A DNA stretch of 64,000 bases from assembly GCF_008831285.2 (NCBI RefSeq), contig NC_045145.1, positions 16,446,040-16,510,039 of the forward strand. The letters are read 5' to 3'. Source of the stretch: Nymphaea colorata. Its lineage: Eukaryota > Streptophyta > Magnoliopsida > Nymphaeales > Nymphaeaceae. A model generated the notes under the pieces. It was not told where the DNA came from. It saw nothing but the letters and a program-made list of their open reading frames with translations, and did not search any database. Of this stretch, positions 40,400 through 63,100 are shown in pieces (position 1 is the first letter of the stretch; every line of letters starts with the position of its first letter). The translations under genes were made by a program, and so were the position numbers.

Positions 40400-40760
40400 T
40401 TAAGTCGATGTTCCAACTTACCTCTCGGGCGGGCCGCGTACCCGGTACTCGGTCCGACTCGGGATCAGGCTCGGGTTCAGAAAAACAAGGTACTCGATTC
40501 AGCTCTCGGGCTCAGGCTCGGTTTCAAAAAACAAGGTACTCGATTCAGCTCTCGGGTCAGCCCGAACGGGCCCTAAAAGCTTTATTGAGGCTTGGTAATT
40601 TATTTTTTTATTTTTATTAAAATTTATATATATATTATTATCATTAATTATATTTATGTGTTATTTTATATTTAAAAATATATTTTAAATTTAATTCAAG
40701 GACTTAAGCCGAACTGGGACTCGGGTTTTTGAGTCGGGCTGAGCTGGGGCCCAACTTTTA
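40400..40760. repeat. GC-flanked, AT-cored repeat block
   Basis: GC-rich flanks full of CTCGGG/GGCTCGG words (40425-40575 and 40705-40755) enclose an AT-rich core (40600-40700). A second block of the same shape lies at about 42955-43185 with GGGTCGGCTCG-type words. Such a structure occurs in small hAT-like plant elements, but I found no clean terminal repeats or target duplication. Confidence 0.35.
40466..40557. repeat. 47-bp tandem repeat, two copies
   Basis: 40466-40512 and 40513-40557 both start CAGGCTCGG and share AACAAGGTACTCGATTCAGC followed by TCTCGGG. The copies differ by a few bases and a small gap. The repeat is inside the GC-rich flank of the block at 40400-40760. Confidence 0.8.
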
Positions 40761-41815
40761 AATGTCGACATTTAACGTGACTAAGCTTTTTAGTAAAACC
40801 GTGTTTTCAGAAATGTGAACAAGTTTTTACTGTCACTGAAACCCAGGTTTTCAAAATTGGATCTGGATATGGAATATTCAGGATCATATCCAAGCAATTT
40901 CCGACGGCCCCAGAAGCCAGTGGAATAATTCAAACATAAAGTTGCAGCAAGTGGGGTGGCATGTACAAGCATCTGGACTACAGTCCAAGCACATGCAATA
41001 CTGCAAGCCTTGGTCGCTTCGTGGGTACGGCAAGCTTGTTGTTGTATCTGCTCAGGTAGGGTCCAAATGCCGGATCTGTTTAACTCTGAGTTCTTTGAAA
41101 CCGAGCTCCACGTGGCAATAACAGGCAAATCTCAGTTCCAAATTAACTGGCTCTTGTTTGAATTTGATAGGAAGAAAACAATGAGACGTATAGTGCTGTT
41201 AAAAATCAAACAAAATGGCGAATTCCTAGACTCCTGGATTTTTCAAAAAAATTCAAACTCCGGCATCCAAACCAAAGGGGTGAGTCATGACCGTCCGGGT
41301 GGATCCAAACGGGGCCTACAGTGCATTATTGAGGTCCGGACTCGGCATGATCAGACTTTGAAATTGGGTTCGCATTGGATTGTGATTCCCGACACCCACT
41401 GGCAGACGGTGGAGCTGGCACGCAGAACCGACGGTCCGAACCAATTTGAAATTTCTCATCTCTCGTCAAACTCGAACTGAGATTTGAGGGTTGTAGTATA
41501 GCTGGTTCAATTGGTGGGCTCGTGAGAGTCCGATCTTCCTTATGAGTTGGCATGGTGACATTTTAGTTGATGGGTATATCATGCGCTCACTCATATCCTA
41601 AAACAATTATAAATCTTGGGGGCTAAGAGAAAGGAGGAGCGGCATCACCCCCTTTTGCACCAACTTCTGCTCACCCCTTAACTGCACCGCTCAGCCACAA
41701 GATTGGATTCTTTCCCACCTAATTGGGACCCATGGCCCTAAATTGTAGGCTAAATGCCGGATCCTCGTTTTAGCTGTTTTTTTTTTTTACCCTTTTTGCA
41801 TTTTGTTGACTTCCT

Positions 41816-41818
<3 letters not shown>

Positions 41819-41890
<72 letters not shown>
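41819..41890. repeat. (TA)36 microsatellite
   Basis: Uninterrupted TA dinucleotide tract of 72 bases, the longest simple repeat in the window. It is self-complementary, so it can extrude a hairpin, and its length is probably variable between individuals and unreliable in assembly. Confidence 0.95.
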
Positions 41891-41891
<1 letters not shown>

Positions 41892-43491
41892 CATGATCCA
41901 TTGCACTGTCAGGTGTTTGAATGTCTTGGATCCAATGTTGTCAAGCTAGAGGAAGCACCCACAATAATTAAAATGATGATTAGACTTTTATGTCCCTGAT
42001 AACAACTAACACCTTGAGGATATAGTGTCTAATATGCACAGTCACATAGGTATGCCTATTTCGACATTCACATAAGTTGCCTTATTTTTGTATCATAAAT
42101 GAATTTCACGTGCCCTTAGAATAAATGCAGTTTAGTCAAAATTTAGATGGAGGGGCACAGAGATATGCAAATAATACAATATTTGAAGGCAGAAATGTAA
42201 AAATAATGTGGGGGCGGGTTGCCACACCAAACCGCATGTGGCTCCCGCACTATCTTAATGCTATTTTTTTCACATTTATTAATTTCAAAACGAGTTTCCT
42301 ATAGATCACGAACTGGTGCTTACGAGTCCACAATCAGCGGTAGCATATATAGGGTGAAAAAACGAGCTAAACAATAGAAGTGGGCTTTTTGCTTTTAGAT
42401 ACCTACTATATTTAAAAGGCGCATAAAATAACATGTACAACCTATGGACCCAAAAACACAAAGTAGCATGTATGATATATGTAGAATATACGTGAACGAG
42501 TCCATATAAAGGAAGACTAATGGAACTAACTTATTCATATTTTCAATCGTTTCCATGAGCGAATATGGAGCGCCTCGGCACTTCCTTCAATCTTGATTCA
42601 GTTCCATGTAGGCCCCGTCAAAGAGGCCCATATGGCCATATGGATAACCTTGGTTTGGGTTCGCGTAATGAAATTACGTTAAAAATCAATTCAATCGGGT
42701 TAGCATAGATAGCCCCGTGAGGCATGAATGAAGATGATTCAACATCATACATTAACTGTTTAAGTTCTGATCCACCACCGACTCATCGATCTATTCCTGT
42801 CTTAATCATATCGATTAAATATATTCGATCCAATATCAGGCCCCTTCGGTTGCAGATTTTGAAGGGGAAGTGATATCAAAAAGCCGGGTCTATTATTTAT
42901 AATTAAAAGAAATAACACCTATAAAAATTAAACCAACCATGTCCTTTTTAGGTTTACCAGCAAGCCTGGGCATGGGGCAGACTTACCAACTGGCTTAGCC
43001 GGGCTTAGACATCGGGTCGGCTCGATGCTTGAAATTAGAGTTTGGGTTTGATTTGGTTAAAATAAAAAATATTTTTTAAATATAAAATAGCAAATTTTAA
43101 ATAATAAAAATAATATTAAAAAACAAATCAAGTTCCATCAGGTCGACTGGAGCCAATCCAATAAGTTATGGAACCGACCCCAACCAATTTTTTTTGACTC
43201 GAAATGGAACCAGATACGGAATATCTACCGAATACTCGACAGGATGCCCAAACCAACTTACCGAGGGTTTTTTTTTTTCTACTTCCGTTTCATTGGCAAC
43301 AGCCAAAACAAAAGATGCCATTTGGACTATGGGGCGCATTTTCGTAATTATAGCCGAAACTCGGGGGTGGAACTGAAAAACTGTCCTTTAATCAGTCGAT
43401 TCTGCCGCGAAGTGGAAAAGGGAGGGAAAACTTTAATCCCTCGAGGAAGGGAAGCAGCGCGTTCTCTTCTCGTCCGTGTTGCCGCTTCGCC

Positions 43492-51848
<8,357 letters not shown>

Positions 51849-53175
51849 ATATAAAAAGTGAATTTCGACGGTATCCGATGAGGGAATTCAACAACAATCT
51901 TTCCGCTAAAAGCAGAAACGCCGCTTGCATACGAATCTATGTAAAGCAAGTGGGAGAAGCGTGCCGCAACGTTTCAGTTGGCTTTCAAAGGTTCTGTTGA
52001 TGAGAAAAATGTGCTGCTTAAATTATTGTCCCCATGAATGTTTAAATATCCGTGAAGTGTAAATCTAGCTTTGGTAGTGCTGCGTGTCTAATTTGCAGTA
52101 ATGGTTCGACACGCAAACTTGAAATTTGTTTATTATTAAAAAAAAGAAAGGGTAGTCTATACATGTATGCATTTGGATAACGGCAGAACAAATGTACTAC
52201 TCAAGAGAAAACGTGGCTGTATGTTTTGTAAGTAACTTATTTCATGAACACTCGTTCCATGGGTCGTTCTTGTTACCAAGCATCGATCAGAGCTTTCTAA
52301 TAAATTCGAGCCAAATTGAAAACATGCCACCTCTTTCACATGTTTGTTTATTTAAAAAGAGAAATTGAAAAGCCAGCAAATTCGTCTTTTCTCTTGAAGG
52401 TGAGACGCTAGGTCAGGCAGTTTTCCAATTTTTGTAAATCAAGAATTTTTTTGTATCAATAAGATTTGGTAAGAGATCTATCTGACCCCAGATAGTCATG
52501 GAAGAAAAAAATTTCAATAAGTATTGAAATAACCGACATAATCGCGGTGTGTGTGCAGTGGTTTTTCTGAGCTGGAGGGTCTGAGACTCTGAAGTTTCGG
52601 TCAGGCACACGGGAGAAGCCGACGGAATTTCGGTTTGGGTCTTCGTTTAGCAGGTTCTAATTTCACATTATGGGAAGGCAACGAGAGGCACTTACGTTTG
52701 ATCTGAGATTCTGACCTGAAAGACTCCAATATAAGTGGATCCACGTTCAGATTCGGTAGCTGTCTGGGCATTGACCTCAAAATCTAGCTTATCTACCCAG
52801 CCAGATTTGGATTTTAATTGGATTTTAATCGGATTGTATCCAGATGCAAGACTAGGTTGCCAGTCTCGGTTCGAACGCGGTGTTCATTTTATCAAAACCC
52901 TCGAAGCGATTCAAGTAGGACAGTAGTGTTTTCAAGAAAGACAGCCCAAGCTTATTTTTATGGTCTAAGGTCCAAAATACACCCGGGGTCTGCAAACTAT
53001 TGAAGCAAACTAGGTTCGGAACCAAACAATCTTAAAACCAATGGAAAACAACCAGGTAAGAGACCAACCTGGACCCCTTCTGGATCAGGACATGATCCGG
53101 TTCTGCACGGTCCGGATTGATTCCGACCACCATAAATGGTCACAGTCGGGGTTGCTACAAGCAACAGCGCGAGAA
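51849..53175. other. TGS1 3' region and THOC5 upstream spacer
   Basis: Contains the TGS1 3' UTR, then about 900 bases with no motif or frame I can support. GGATC/TCCGGA-like and ATTGGATTTTAAT words at 52730-52860 look repeat-derived. No TATA box is obvious before the THOC5 start. Confidence 0.55.
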
Positions 53176-56100
53176 ATGGAGGAGGGAGAAGTGGTGGCCA
53201 TGGCGGAGGAGGAAAAGGGAGAGGAAGAGGACAATAAGAAAAGCGCCTATGATTTGTTGGAGGAGGCAAGGACGTCAATGGAGGAGATCGTCGCGAGGAT
53301 GCTCTTTATCAAGAAGGAAGGCCGGTCCAAAACCGAGCTTAGGGAGCTTGTCACCCAGATTTCCCTTCTCTTCATCAATCTTCGCCAAGTGCGCTTTTTC
53401 TAAGGCTTTTATCTTCTTTGGTTTTTCTATTTAAGGGTTTTTCTTTTTTATCCGCCTTATCCTTTGGCGCTTCATGTCGTTGCTTGTTCTTGGTTTCAGA
53501 GCTTTTGCGTTGGGTAGTGTTCGCCTATTTGGGCTGTATCTGTTGATTTCTAGGTTTTTTCCAGGACACCAATTGTCTCGATGATTTGTGGAAAATCTAG
53601 CTGTTGGCTGATTTTGCTTGCTGAAACTACCCTGTGGTGTGGAGAGACAGTCCATGAGAGTGATTGCAGAATGGAAAATGGAGAGGGTTTCGTTAAAGGA
53701 GGTTGACTGGGAAGGAGAAGAAGGATTAGGGGAATATATAATATTTTTGAGAGTCTGGAGACGTTTCTCAAACTTTCGAGCAAATGTTGCGAAAACAAAA
53801 AGGAGTGTACGCCCTCTTTCTGGAATTGACAATGAAACGTGCTTAACATGATGATTTATTGCTGCCAAATTGCTAGTAGAGATATTGAACCTGGAGTAAA
53901 ATAGAGGGATTTGGGATTGATGAATACATGCTTCGGCTGCTTTTTTTTTTTTTTTATACGAATGTTTTTGCATTTATTCTTTTTGAGCAAACTCATGTGA
54001 AGAGGGAAATCATTGCTGAGCTTACCATTTCATTTGTTCCTTTAGGCAAATCGGACCATCCTCCTAGAAGAGGACCGTGTGAAATCAGAAACTGACAGCG
54101 CAAAGGCACCCGTGGACTTTGCTACTTTGCAGTTGCACAATTTCTTGTATGAGAAAAATCATTACATGAAGGCCATCAAAGCATGCAAAGATTTCAAGTC
54201 AAAGCACCCCGATATAACTTTGGTGTCTGAAGAAGAATTTTACAAAAGTGCACCTGAGGAAATTAAAGGGAACCAACCAAATGGAAATGCACATGATTTG
54301 ATGCTACGGAGACTGGATTTTGAGCTCTTTCAGGTACCATCTTTGTCACTTACCTTGCATTTCGATTGTCACTGGGATCTTCGACAATGGGTCTGATGGC
54401 GCTTATTTGTGATCACAATAATTTGCTATTCTATTCTGTAACCTTAATTCTTTCTTTTGTTTTGGACTATTGGCTGCCACTATTTGAAAACCACAGTGCA
54501 TGTGTTGTTTGTCTTGGCTGGCCTTTGATATAAGACTTTAGTTCGTAAGGAATTCTGGTATGTGGTGAGAAATTAATTTTGGTGAGGTATGAGGCTTGGA
54601 GATGCTACTGGAAATGAGTCAGCTTTTTCCTGAAGCTACTGTATTTCCAGCTGTAAGTCTAACCATTTGCTTGAATCCCTTCTTCCTGGTGACAAATGCA
54701 ATTCGTTGGTCACTAGCTTCAAGGCACTTATCTTATACCTCATTGGACGAATTTTCTAGAGAATATCTTGACCTTTAAGCATCAGCAGGCATGTTACCAC
54801 CAGTTGAGGATCCTTTAGTGAATCCTTTTTTATATTCTCTATAAGATTTTATTTTCTAGCTTCTTTAGGAAGAAAAAATCCAAAAGAAAAGTACATTATT
54901 CTTGGAAAACTAAATTTTGTGGTTCTTTTTTCTTTTCCAATTTTTCCTTTCCCATGCTTTTTATAGCGAAAGGAGCTCTGTAAACAGCGGGAGGAACTTG
55001 AACAGCGCAAGAGAAGTCTTCAGGATGTCATTGCAACCCGTAAAAAGTTCCTTACAAGTCTTCCGTCACATTTGAAGTCTCTCAAGAAAGCATCACTACC
55101 AGTGCAGCAGCAGCTAGGCATTTCTCACACTAAAAAACTAAAGCAGCACCACTTGGCTGAGTTGCTGCCACCTCCTTTGTACGTGGTATTTTCTCAGTTT
55201 ATGGCACAAAAAGAGGCCTTTGGGGATAACATTGACTTGGAGATTGTAGGAAGCATCAAGGACGCTCAAGTTATTGCACGACAACAGGCAACCAAGGATA
55301 CTGGTATGTGTCTTGTATACATTGATTTTCAAGTTGGTATACGAGTGATATAATTTCCTGTTTGTGTCTTAGGTGGCACCGTAAATACAGAGGAAGTGAG
55401 ATTGGAGGATGATGCAGCGGAGGATGATGATGATGTGCAAAGGAGGAGAAAGAGACCTAAAAAAAGCTATTCCAAGGACAATCTGGACAATACTGGAGCT
55501 CATCTGCCTCATCCACTACATGTAATTCTTCATATTCTTGATGATGTAGGTTCAGACGCCAAACCTAGAAAGCTTGTGACACTAAAGTTTGAGTACGTGC
55601 AAAAGTTAAATGTTGTTTTTGTTGGAACTGAGGGACCAAGCGAAGCATGTGGGGGTAACATATTATGTAACCTTTTTCCTGATGATACTGGCCTTGAACT
55701 TCCACATCAGGTACTTTTATTTTGTTTTCCTGGATGTCTTGATTTTTTGTATTTGATTAAATAGGGAAAAAATGCAGTTTACTTTGTCTATTACTGCTGA
55801 TGGTTCTTCAATGTGTTTGCAGTCTGCAAAGCTTGTTACTGATGAAGCGGCCATACTTAAAGAAAAGAAAACATCTTGCCCATTTAAGTGGGCACAACAC
55901 TTAGCTGGGATAGATTTCTTGCCAGAGGTGTCACCTATGCTTACTGATTCTGTAACTTCAAGTGATGATCATCCAAAAACTGCTGGAGTTCTTTCTGGAC
56001 TTTCTCAATATCGTCAGCAACACCGAGTGCAGACTGTTTTAGCAAGGATTCGCTCTCGGATGAAGGCTCAATTGGCTCTTGCGTGAGTCGTTGCCTTGTG

Positions 56101-57648
56101 ACTTTTGACATTGAGAATAGTACTACAGTCTCTAGGATACACAGAGCTGTGTACTCTTATTCAAATATATGTTTGCTTTATGTCATGGGATGTCACTTTT
56201 TAAAAATTTTGAGTCCACCTCCTATTTGCTGTTCTCCTCTTATTGTCTTCCTTTCTTTTCTTCTTCTTGGTTAAACTTGTTGCATGAACATTTGACTGCT
56301 TGTTCATGTGTTGCATTAAAGTGTTTATTCCTGATGGGCAGGTACTTGAATTGTGCATTTTTTCCCCCTTTTTTTTCACATCCATGTTTGCATGCTAATT
56401 TTTTTATTTTAATGGCTTAAATCGAAAGTTTGGATGACACAGGGAGCATCTTGACTCATTGCAGAATCTTAAATGGCCAGAATTGAAATACAAAAATATC
56501 CCATGGGCTCTGCATAATCCTCTATGTCATTTGGAAAGTTGGTCACCTGTAGGAGGCACTACTGACCAGGTTCCTTCCATCTACGCCAATGAAGTTGAAG
56601 CTTCAAAACGCATGGACCTTGGTGGGGTTGCAGTTCCAGAACTTTTGAAGGATGAAGTTGAGAGTACAAGGGAAGATGGGGAGCTTCCATCTCTAACACA
56701 GTTAACGATTCCTCTAGACAATAACAGGACTCCTCCTTCAAAGGGTTCTGGTGATGAGCATTCTAGGACTCTGAACCTGATATCGAAAAGCATTACCCCA
56801 AAGAGAACTTCAAACGGTCATATGCCCTGGAAACTGAAAGTAATGGATCCTCATCCCGAACTTGCTTTTGGGAGTGGCAGTGAGGACGATGAACCCATGT
56901 GTGATGAACTTGAAACAGAAATGGCCACAACCAACCCTAGTTCGGTCAAAAAATTCTGGAAGGACCATGGCGCCAAAGAGTTCCTCCTGGTCTTGAGTAG
57001 GAATATACCGAATGATGAAAAGAATGTACAGTTGGAAGCAAAGGTATCTACTCTGAACTTCTTTTGTTTGGTTTCTATATTTGTTGTATGATTAAGATGG
57101 CCTTGCTCCTATGGTTTTTTCCAGGTCAAAGTCAGTATGGAGTATCCTCTCAGGCCCCCACTTTTCTTGTTGAATCTTTCCGATAATAAAACTGGTTGTG
57201 ACCCAAATGCATCAAGACCTCATCCTTTAAGAAGTGAAAGCTACTCTGGATGGTTTAATGAGCTTAAAGCTCTTGAGGCTGAGGTAGACCAAGTCAAACT
57301 TCAACCTTTTCTTCGTCCTTAGTTATTTTGGTTTGAGGAAGTTGCTATATATTTTCATTACAGTGACATAAAGTTATGACTGCCCAGGTCAATGTGCACA
57401 TTCTGAAGATGCTTCCTGAGGGCCACCAACATGATATCCTGGCACACCAAGTACATTGCCTCGCAATGCTGTTTGATTTCTTGATGGATCAGGTACCATT
57501 GCCTGTCAGGAAGGGGACTCACGTGGTAGATGTTGGATTATGCAAGCCTGTCGATGGCATGATCCTATCAAGGTATTTCAGAGGAAGAGACCGGAGGAGG
57601 ATGGTTTCATGGAAAGACAGAGGATGCGTTTCAGGCTACCCTTGCTAG
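53176..57648 (+). CDS. THOC5: THO complex subunit 5 homologue
   Basis: Exons: 53176-53388, 54046-54333, 54967-55303, 55373-55710, 55823-56082, 56443-57043, 57125-57283, 57388-57648, giving 818 residues, about the size of Arabidopsis THO5. THOC5 belongs to the nuclear THO/TREX complex, which couples transcription to mRNA packaging and export and, in plants, also affects small-RNA production. Recognition points are APVDFATLQLHNFLYEK, IKACKDFKSKHPDI, RRLDFELFQRKELCKQREEL leading into a coiled coil (about 164-205), HLKSLKKASLPVQQQLGI, WELxYK-like PELKYKNIPW, and the end GCVSGYPC, which plant THO5 proteins share. An acidic run (EDDDD, about 296-300) is followed by a basic run RRRKRPKK (303-310), a likely nuclear signal. 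The start MEEGEVV was chosen because plant THO5 proteins open that way; an in-frame ATG 45 codons upstream is less likely. Confidence 0.94.
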
Positions 57649-58616
57649 TTTTCAATTGTTTAGCATATTCTGCGGTTCTGTTTGCAGGAGGAAGTTGAGG
57701 CTTCACGTGATGAAGTTTTTTGGGTCCTTGAGCTGTAGTATGCTTGGCTGCGTGACCCAGAGTCCTACATCCAGGTCTCTGGCGAGGCGTTGGGCCTTCA
57801 GCAGGTTCTGGGGGGTGCCCTGGTTATCACATGGTGTTTGCCTGGTATTGGAGATTTCACTGGCATTCCACGGGATGCGCTTGCTGGACGCATTCGGCAT
57901 TTCCCATGTTTTCATCTGCTTTGCATGACAGCGGGTGATAGGCAACCTGGTAGTTATTACGGTACAGGACTGAATCTTAGTGGAATTTTTATGTCATATT
58001 GCTAAGGAAGATCGGCATCAGAGATTGATAGCAGAGAAAGGATATGGGCCTGTGAGTAGGAAACCAAATTCTAATTCTATCATCAGCTAAGTAGATCTCT
58101 GCAATCATCCTTCCATTTTATTTAACCATCGCAGCTGGGGACCCTGGACGATTTTGATGTATTTGAATGATATCTGAAGGGGAGTTCAATCTGCCTACAA
58201 GATTATCGTCTACCTAAAAGGTCACCAAACGTGGCGTATAATTTAGTAGAGGTCTGCCAGGCTTCTTCTTGGTTACTTGGGAAAAAGAAAAATTAATATC
58301 CAGATTAGCACGCCAAAGCAGTAAAAGGATGAGAATAATGTTTGAAATTATCTAAGAAAACTTAGAACTTCCAAGTTACCATTGGCTTCCCGTGTCTGGT
58401 GACAGCAGGATACCAACTGGAGTTTGACCCTTTTGGAGTCGTTACTGCCCTTTTGCAATTGAGTGAGATTTATAGAACATTGAAACCAAAACTCAATCTG
58501 AGGGGCAAATGTATGGGACATTTGCAAATGCTTAATTTATATGTTCTTTATGAATTTGCTCCAGAATTGAGATAAATCCTTCAAACATTAGTTTTAAAGT
58601 TTTCCATGACGCTCCA

Positions 58617-58864
58617 CTTTATATGGTAGGCTCACAGTATATAATCATTCCATCAGCCAAACAACCCTAAAGGGTTTAACTCCGTCTTGCCTTCATTTTA
58701 GCATTGACCCTCCGAGCCTACTCTTTACAAGGATGACACGCTTTATATGGTAGGCTCACAGTATATAATCATTCCATCAGCCAAACAACGCTAAAGGGTA
58801 TAACTCCGTCTTGCCTTCATTTTAACATTGACCCTCCAAGCCTATTCTTTACAAGGATGACACG
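58617..58864. repeat. 124-bp tandem duplication
   Basis: Copies 58617-58740 and 58741-58864 both begin CTTTATATGGTAGGCTCACA and end with ACAAGGATGACACG or a close variant. Only a handful of bases differ (for example AACAACCC versus AACAACGC), so the event is recent. It is intergenic, between THOC5 and the bZIP gene. Confidence 0.9.
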
Positions 58865-59009
58865 CTATAAACTTTGGACAATTGAATGACACATCGGTAA
58901 GTAACAATTCTAAACTTTACCACAAAAACTATTTTTAGTGCAAAGAAGAAAAAAAAAAAGGTTTCTAATTCGATTGTTGTGGGCGTTATACCTCTACATT
59001 TCAACAAGT

Positions 59010-59059
59010 AGAATGGTACTTAAACTGAATTGGTAGAATGGTACTTAACCTGAATTGGT
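59010..59059. repeat. 25-bp tandem repeat, two copies
   Basis: AGAATGGTACTTAAACTGAA followed by TTGGT (59010-59034) is repeated at 59035-59059 with one base changed. Confidence 0.85.
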
Positions 59060-60116
59060 GCATCTAACACCCGTTATCTATGTCCAGATCCAACTTTCGG
59101 TGTCAGTAATTAGGAAAACTCACAGAAAAGAATGTAGCTTACAATGACTTTGTGACTTTGTGTCTACGTGTGCTTTTTCATGTAAGATCAATGGAGAAAT
59201 TGCATATTTTGCATTTCTATCGGTGCCAAATTCTGGACGTGTAGTAGGCAGGTTTTCAGTCGGCAAAACTTCCATGTCTCCACTCGATGGCCCTTCATCA
59301 GGTAGCCCTTTATCAAAAAGGGCACCAACTTGGCTGACCAAATTCAAGATCGAACATATAACTCGATCAGGTTAAATCTACAATAGTGGGCATATCCTGA
59401 TACCCTCCAGCGCCTTCTTTCAAACTGGGGCAGGTCCCTCACTGCTGTTCACATGGCTTTCCGCCTGATACCTTGCCATGCTGTACTCTAGCACCCTGGG
59501 GCTATAGATGCACTAGTTTTTCAGGCTTGCAGACCAAATCCGACCACCATTCTTGAGTTCGGATGGCAGATTAGATGCAAAATGCAATTGATTCCAGACC
59601 TCTTATGAATCGGGTCAACTTCCAAAACGTTACTGACGATTCCACATGCAAAAACATATCGTCGACCGTTTTGTCTTGAACGAAGTTGGAAACAAATTTA
59701 ACTTTAGCAAATAGATTTTGCTTGGAACTAATTCAAACTTGGGTCCCATGTTGTGGTTCATATCCGATCCAGTAATGCACCATAAGAGCATCTTCTCAAT
59801 CAAATAGATGATTTCTTTTTTTCAACAATTTCAATGAATCAAGGTCTCCTGCGACCCTCATCCGTGATTATTCTGCAGAAATTCACATAGCCAAACCACA
59901 AATCAACTACTTTGGTGATCCAATCTAGTGTCATCATCTCTGATGGCAAAGCACAGAGAGAAAAGAATACTAGGCTAGTAGTCTTAGAATAGCACAGAAA
60001 AACATCTTTCCTATTTTCAAATTACAGGTAACTTTCTTCTATCACCTCTCTGCTTATATGTACAGCAACGTTCCTAAAACATAACGATGTCATTTTCTCC
60101 TATAGTACATTTACAT

Positions 60117-63100
60117 TTACCAAGGGCCAGTGCTTGTCCTCCGCAGGCATCGTTTTTTAGGAGCAGCCTGCTGGCTCAGCTTCTCTAGAACCTGCGAAAG
60201 GTCAACAGAACAGACTAGTTAGTCAACATCAGAGACAGAAATACTTATCTATATTTACAAGTACATATGATAGATTAAACAAGTCGAAACACCAAATTTT
60301 ACTCCATGAAAGACAAATAGGTTATTTCATTTTGTTACTGGTAAAGTTTAAAGTTCATCAACATGTTCAATATGGAATTGGTTTCTAGTTAGACTGATGA
60401 CCAACCTCAGACTCCCAATAAGAGTGTCGAGAAGGTCAGCGGAACTTTGAGGTCCGGAGATATCTGAAGAGAAACTTAAGCCACAAAGTTCGCTATTTAT
60501 GCCAAGGTCTTAGGAATTTTGAGGTCCAGAGACATTTCAAGAGAAATTCAAGCCACAAATTTGACATTATATAAACCAAAGCAGCACAAAAGATATCACA
60601 ACATACTTGTCAGGGCTTGAACAGGACTAATCATGTTCAGGAAGACCCCAACTTGAAACTGTCAGGCCAAACCCAGCAGTTGAAGGCAGCCAGTTTCTCT
60701 TGCATGCCACTTCCAACCAATTCACAACGAAGCAATCAAATACGTTTCGAAAACTACTATGTTGGCCCGCGTCTTAGGCTTTACTGAAACACACTTTGTT
60801 TTACAGGTTTTTTTCCAAGGTTTGAACGTTTTGAAGCAGAAGATGGTATAAATTTCAGACATGCCCGTCACATCTTGAACAAGTATCAAACTTACAATTG
60901 TGACTTTAGTAGTCATAAGATTCTCAAGGCTCAATTCTTTAACATAAGAAAAGTTATGGAAGCCAGTGAAAAAGGTAGCTTTTTGTGCCATTTACTTCTG
61001 CGGCCATAAAATCCCAAAAATCCTTGAATAACCAGCAATTTTACTAGCACAAAATTGACATCCTTCGCTTTGTCTTTGAAGTTCCAAATGACCGAAGCCT
61101 AATTTTGGCTTCTGCCTAACTGGTCAAACTTCAGACGTTTACAAGCATGTTAATTTTCTTCAGTCTGTAAGGTATCACTGGTTGCATGCCCATTGCCCAG
61201 TGAATGACATCCAGAGATATTCCAGATGATGGAGTCAGAAAGCATCCGACAACAGCTCAACTACCTCATATAGTCTGCACCTCATAGACAACCCATGTAA
61301 ATACTACTCACCTACAAGCCAACCATGCATATGCTTCCATGACCGCAAACCAACTGTAAATGGTTCGTGTCAGTGGTCGTACTTTAGTTCCCCAATGAGG
61401 ATGGCTTTGTCATTTCACTAATCATTATCTTAAGAAGCAAGGAGTAACATGTTATGACTGCAACAGGAAACATCCAGACTTATTTCATTTTGCTGTCCTC
61501 ATCCACAGTGTTCAGGAGCTCATTACTGGTGATAAGAGCCACAAGATAAGGAAGCACAAGAGCCACAATATTGAGGAAGCACACCTACTTGCTGGGTCAG
61601 AATCTTCAGATTTTAAACAGAACAGCATAACACACATTAGCAAACGATGGATTGACGATCGTTACTAAGGTTCCTAATGATCTAAACTGGCAACAAATTT
61701 ACTCTATTGGGTCCATAGATATAGGACTTGCAAATAGCTCGTGAGAGCCAGAGTTTGTAGGACCATATAGAAGGAAACAAGGAGATTCTCAAACATCTTG
61801 ACTCAGTCGTTGGGCAACTGGTGGTCAGATCCCATCGTGGAACCCCAAGATTGATAGGAAAGGAGAGCAAGAAAATTTAAAGAAACAGTTTATGCGGATA
61901 GAATCCAAAATTTGGAAAATGATTCACAAACTAACTTGTCCGCCGAAACATAGCCTGAATATCAAGAGGAAGAAATTAAAATAACCAAATAGAACCCCTA
62001 ATTTCCTGATCACCTTCACAAATAGAACTTGTTATGTATCAGACCATGTTTATTTCAGCTGGTAAAGTAAGCATCATACTTAAGGAGTGAGATTGGAACA
62101 AGAAAACAAACACATACACAGCAACACCCTCAGACAACATAATAAAGAAGTACTTTTCTATCTAGACATACCTGAGCCTTTTGCATCTCCACGATTTCGG
62201 CCTGCAGCAAGTGAACTTTTGTTACTCAAAGCTTGAATGGAATGTAGAAGCTGCAAATTGTATAGTAACATTCGTAATATTTGGCTTTAATTCTCAAAAC
62301 ACACAAAAAGATAACCTGCTTCTTCTGCAATTTCATGTTTTCATCTTTGAGTTTTGCCACTTCTGCCTCCAATTCCATGGTATAAGCCTACAGGAAGTTC
62401 AGTTGGTAAGGAGAATGATGGAGGAAAAAAAGAACATTAAAAGAAATAATGTGGAAAGCATTAATTTTTACTGCATAAGTTAAATGATAAAACTTGAATA
62501 GGCAGACTCTTGTATTAGTAATGAGATGGACGTAGGATAGTAAACATATAGAGCACATCCAGAATGTTGTTTACAAAGATCAAGTTGAATCCTACTCAGC
62601 AATTAATGAAGAAGCAGGTTAACCCAATCAAGTGTTATTCAGACACCAACCTTGTTGCTGAGAAGCTTTTATTCTGCAGCTGGATGGTAAGGTATACTTC
62701 TTTCGTTATAGAAAACTTATCAACTACTTAGCTTTCAAAACGCTATACGTATTTCTTTTCTCTAACCCATATCCTGTGGCCTCATAATACCACTTACAAG
62801 TTATCTGTATATATGCACTCATTGTAAAGATCCTAGAAGCCTCAATACTTTATGATGCAAATCTGGCTGGTAACTTACATTTCGAGCATAAGAAATAAAA
62901 CAGTAAAAGTTATAAAAAATTGTGTAGAAATGCCTTCACTGGAGAAAGCATATGCTACTCTAGTAGCCTGAAATCAGCCTGAAAGCACTAAAGCAGTGAA
63001 TGCAAATAAGGCAGGGAAGGAACCATCTACAAATAGATTACACAAAGGGTACCCTAGAAAGCACATAGAAAGTTCATAGTTGGAAAATGAATTCACAAGG

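Larger units (their letters stand above)
37233..43491. other. Intergenic spacer between divergent remorin and TGS1
   Basis: Upstream region of both flanking genes and, between the promoters, about 5 kb of AT-rich repeat-like DNA. No frame shows a known domain; the longest (40956-41480, 174 codons) is compositionally odd and unsupported. Contents listed separately: GC/AT/GC blocks, a 47-bp tandem repeat and (TA)36. 37700-40000 and 41900-42900 show nothing I recognise. Confidence 0.6.
57649..60116. other. THOC5 3' region and spacer before the bZIP gene
   Basis: The first part (57690-57990) looks like decayed coding sequence. After a TTTGCAG acceptor-like site it reads EEVEASRDEVFWVLEL, a stop, then YAWLRDPESYIQ and VSGEALGLQQVLGGAL in the same frame. 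I do not recognise the source protein. Tandem repeats lie at 58617-58864 and 59010-59059. The rest, to the bZIP stop codon, is featureless. Confidence 0.5.
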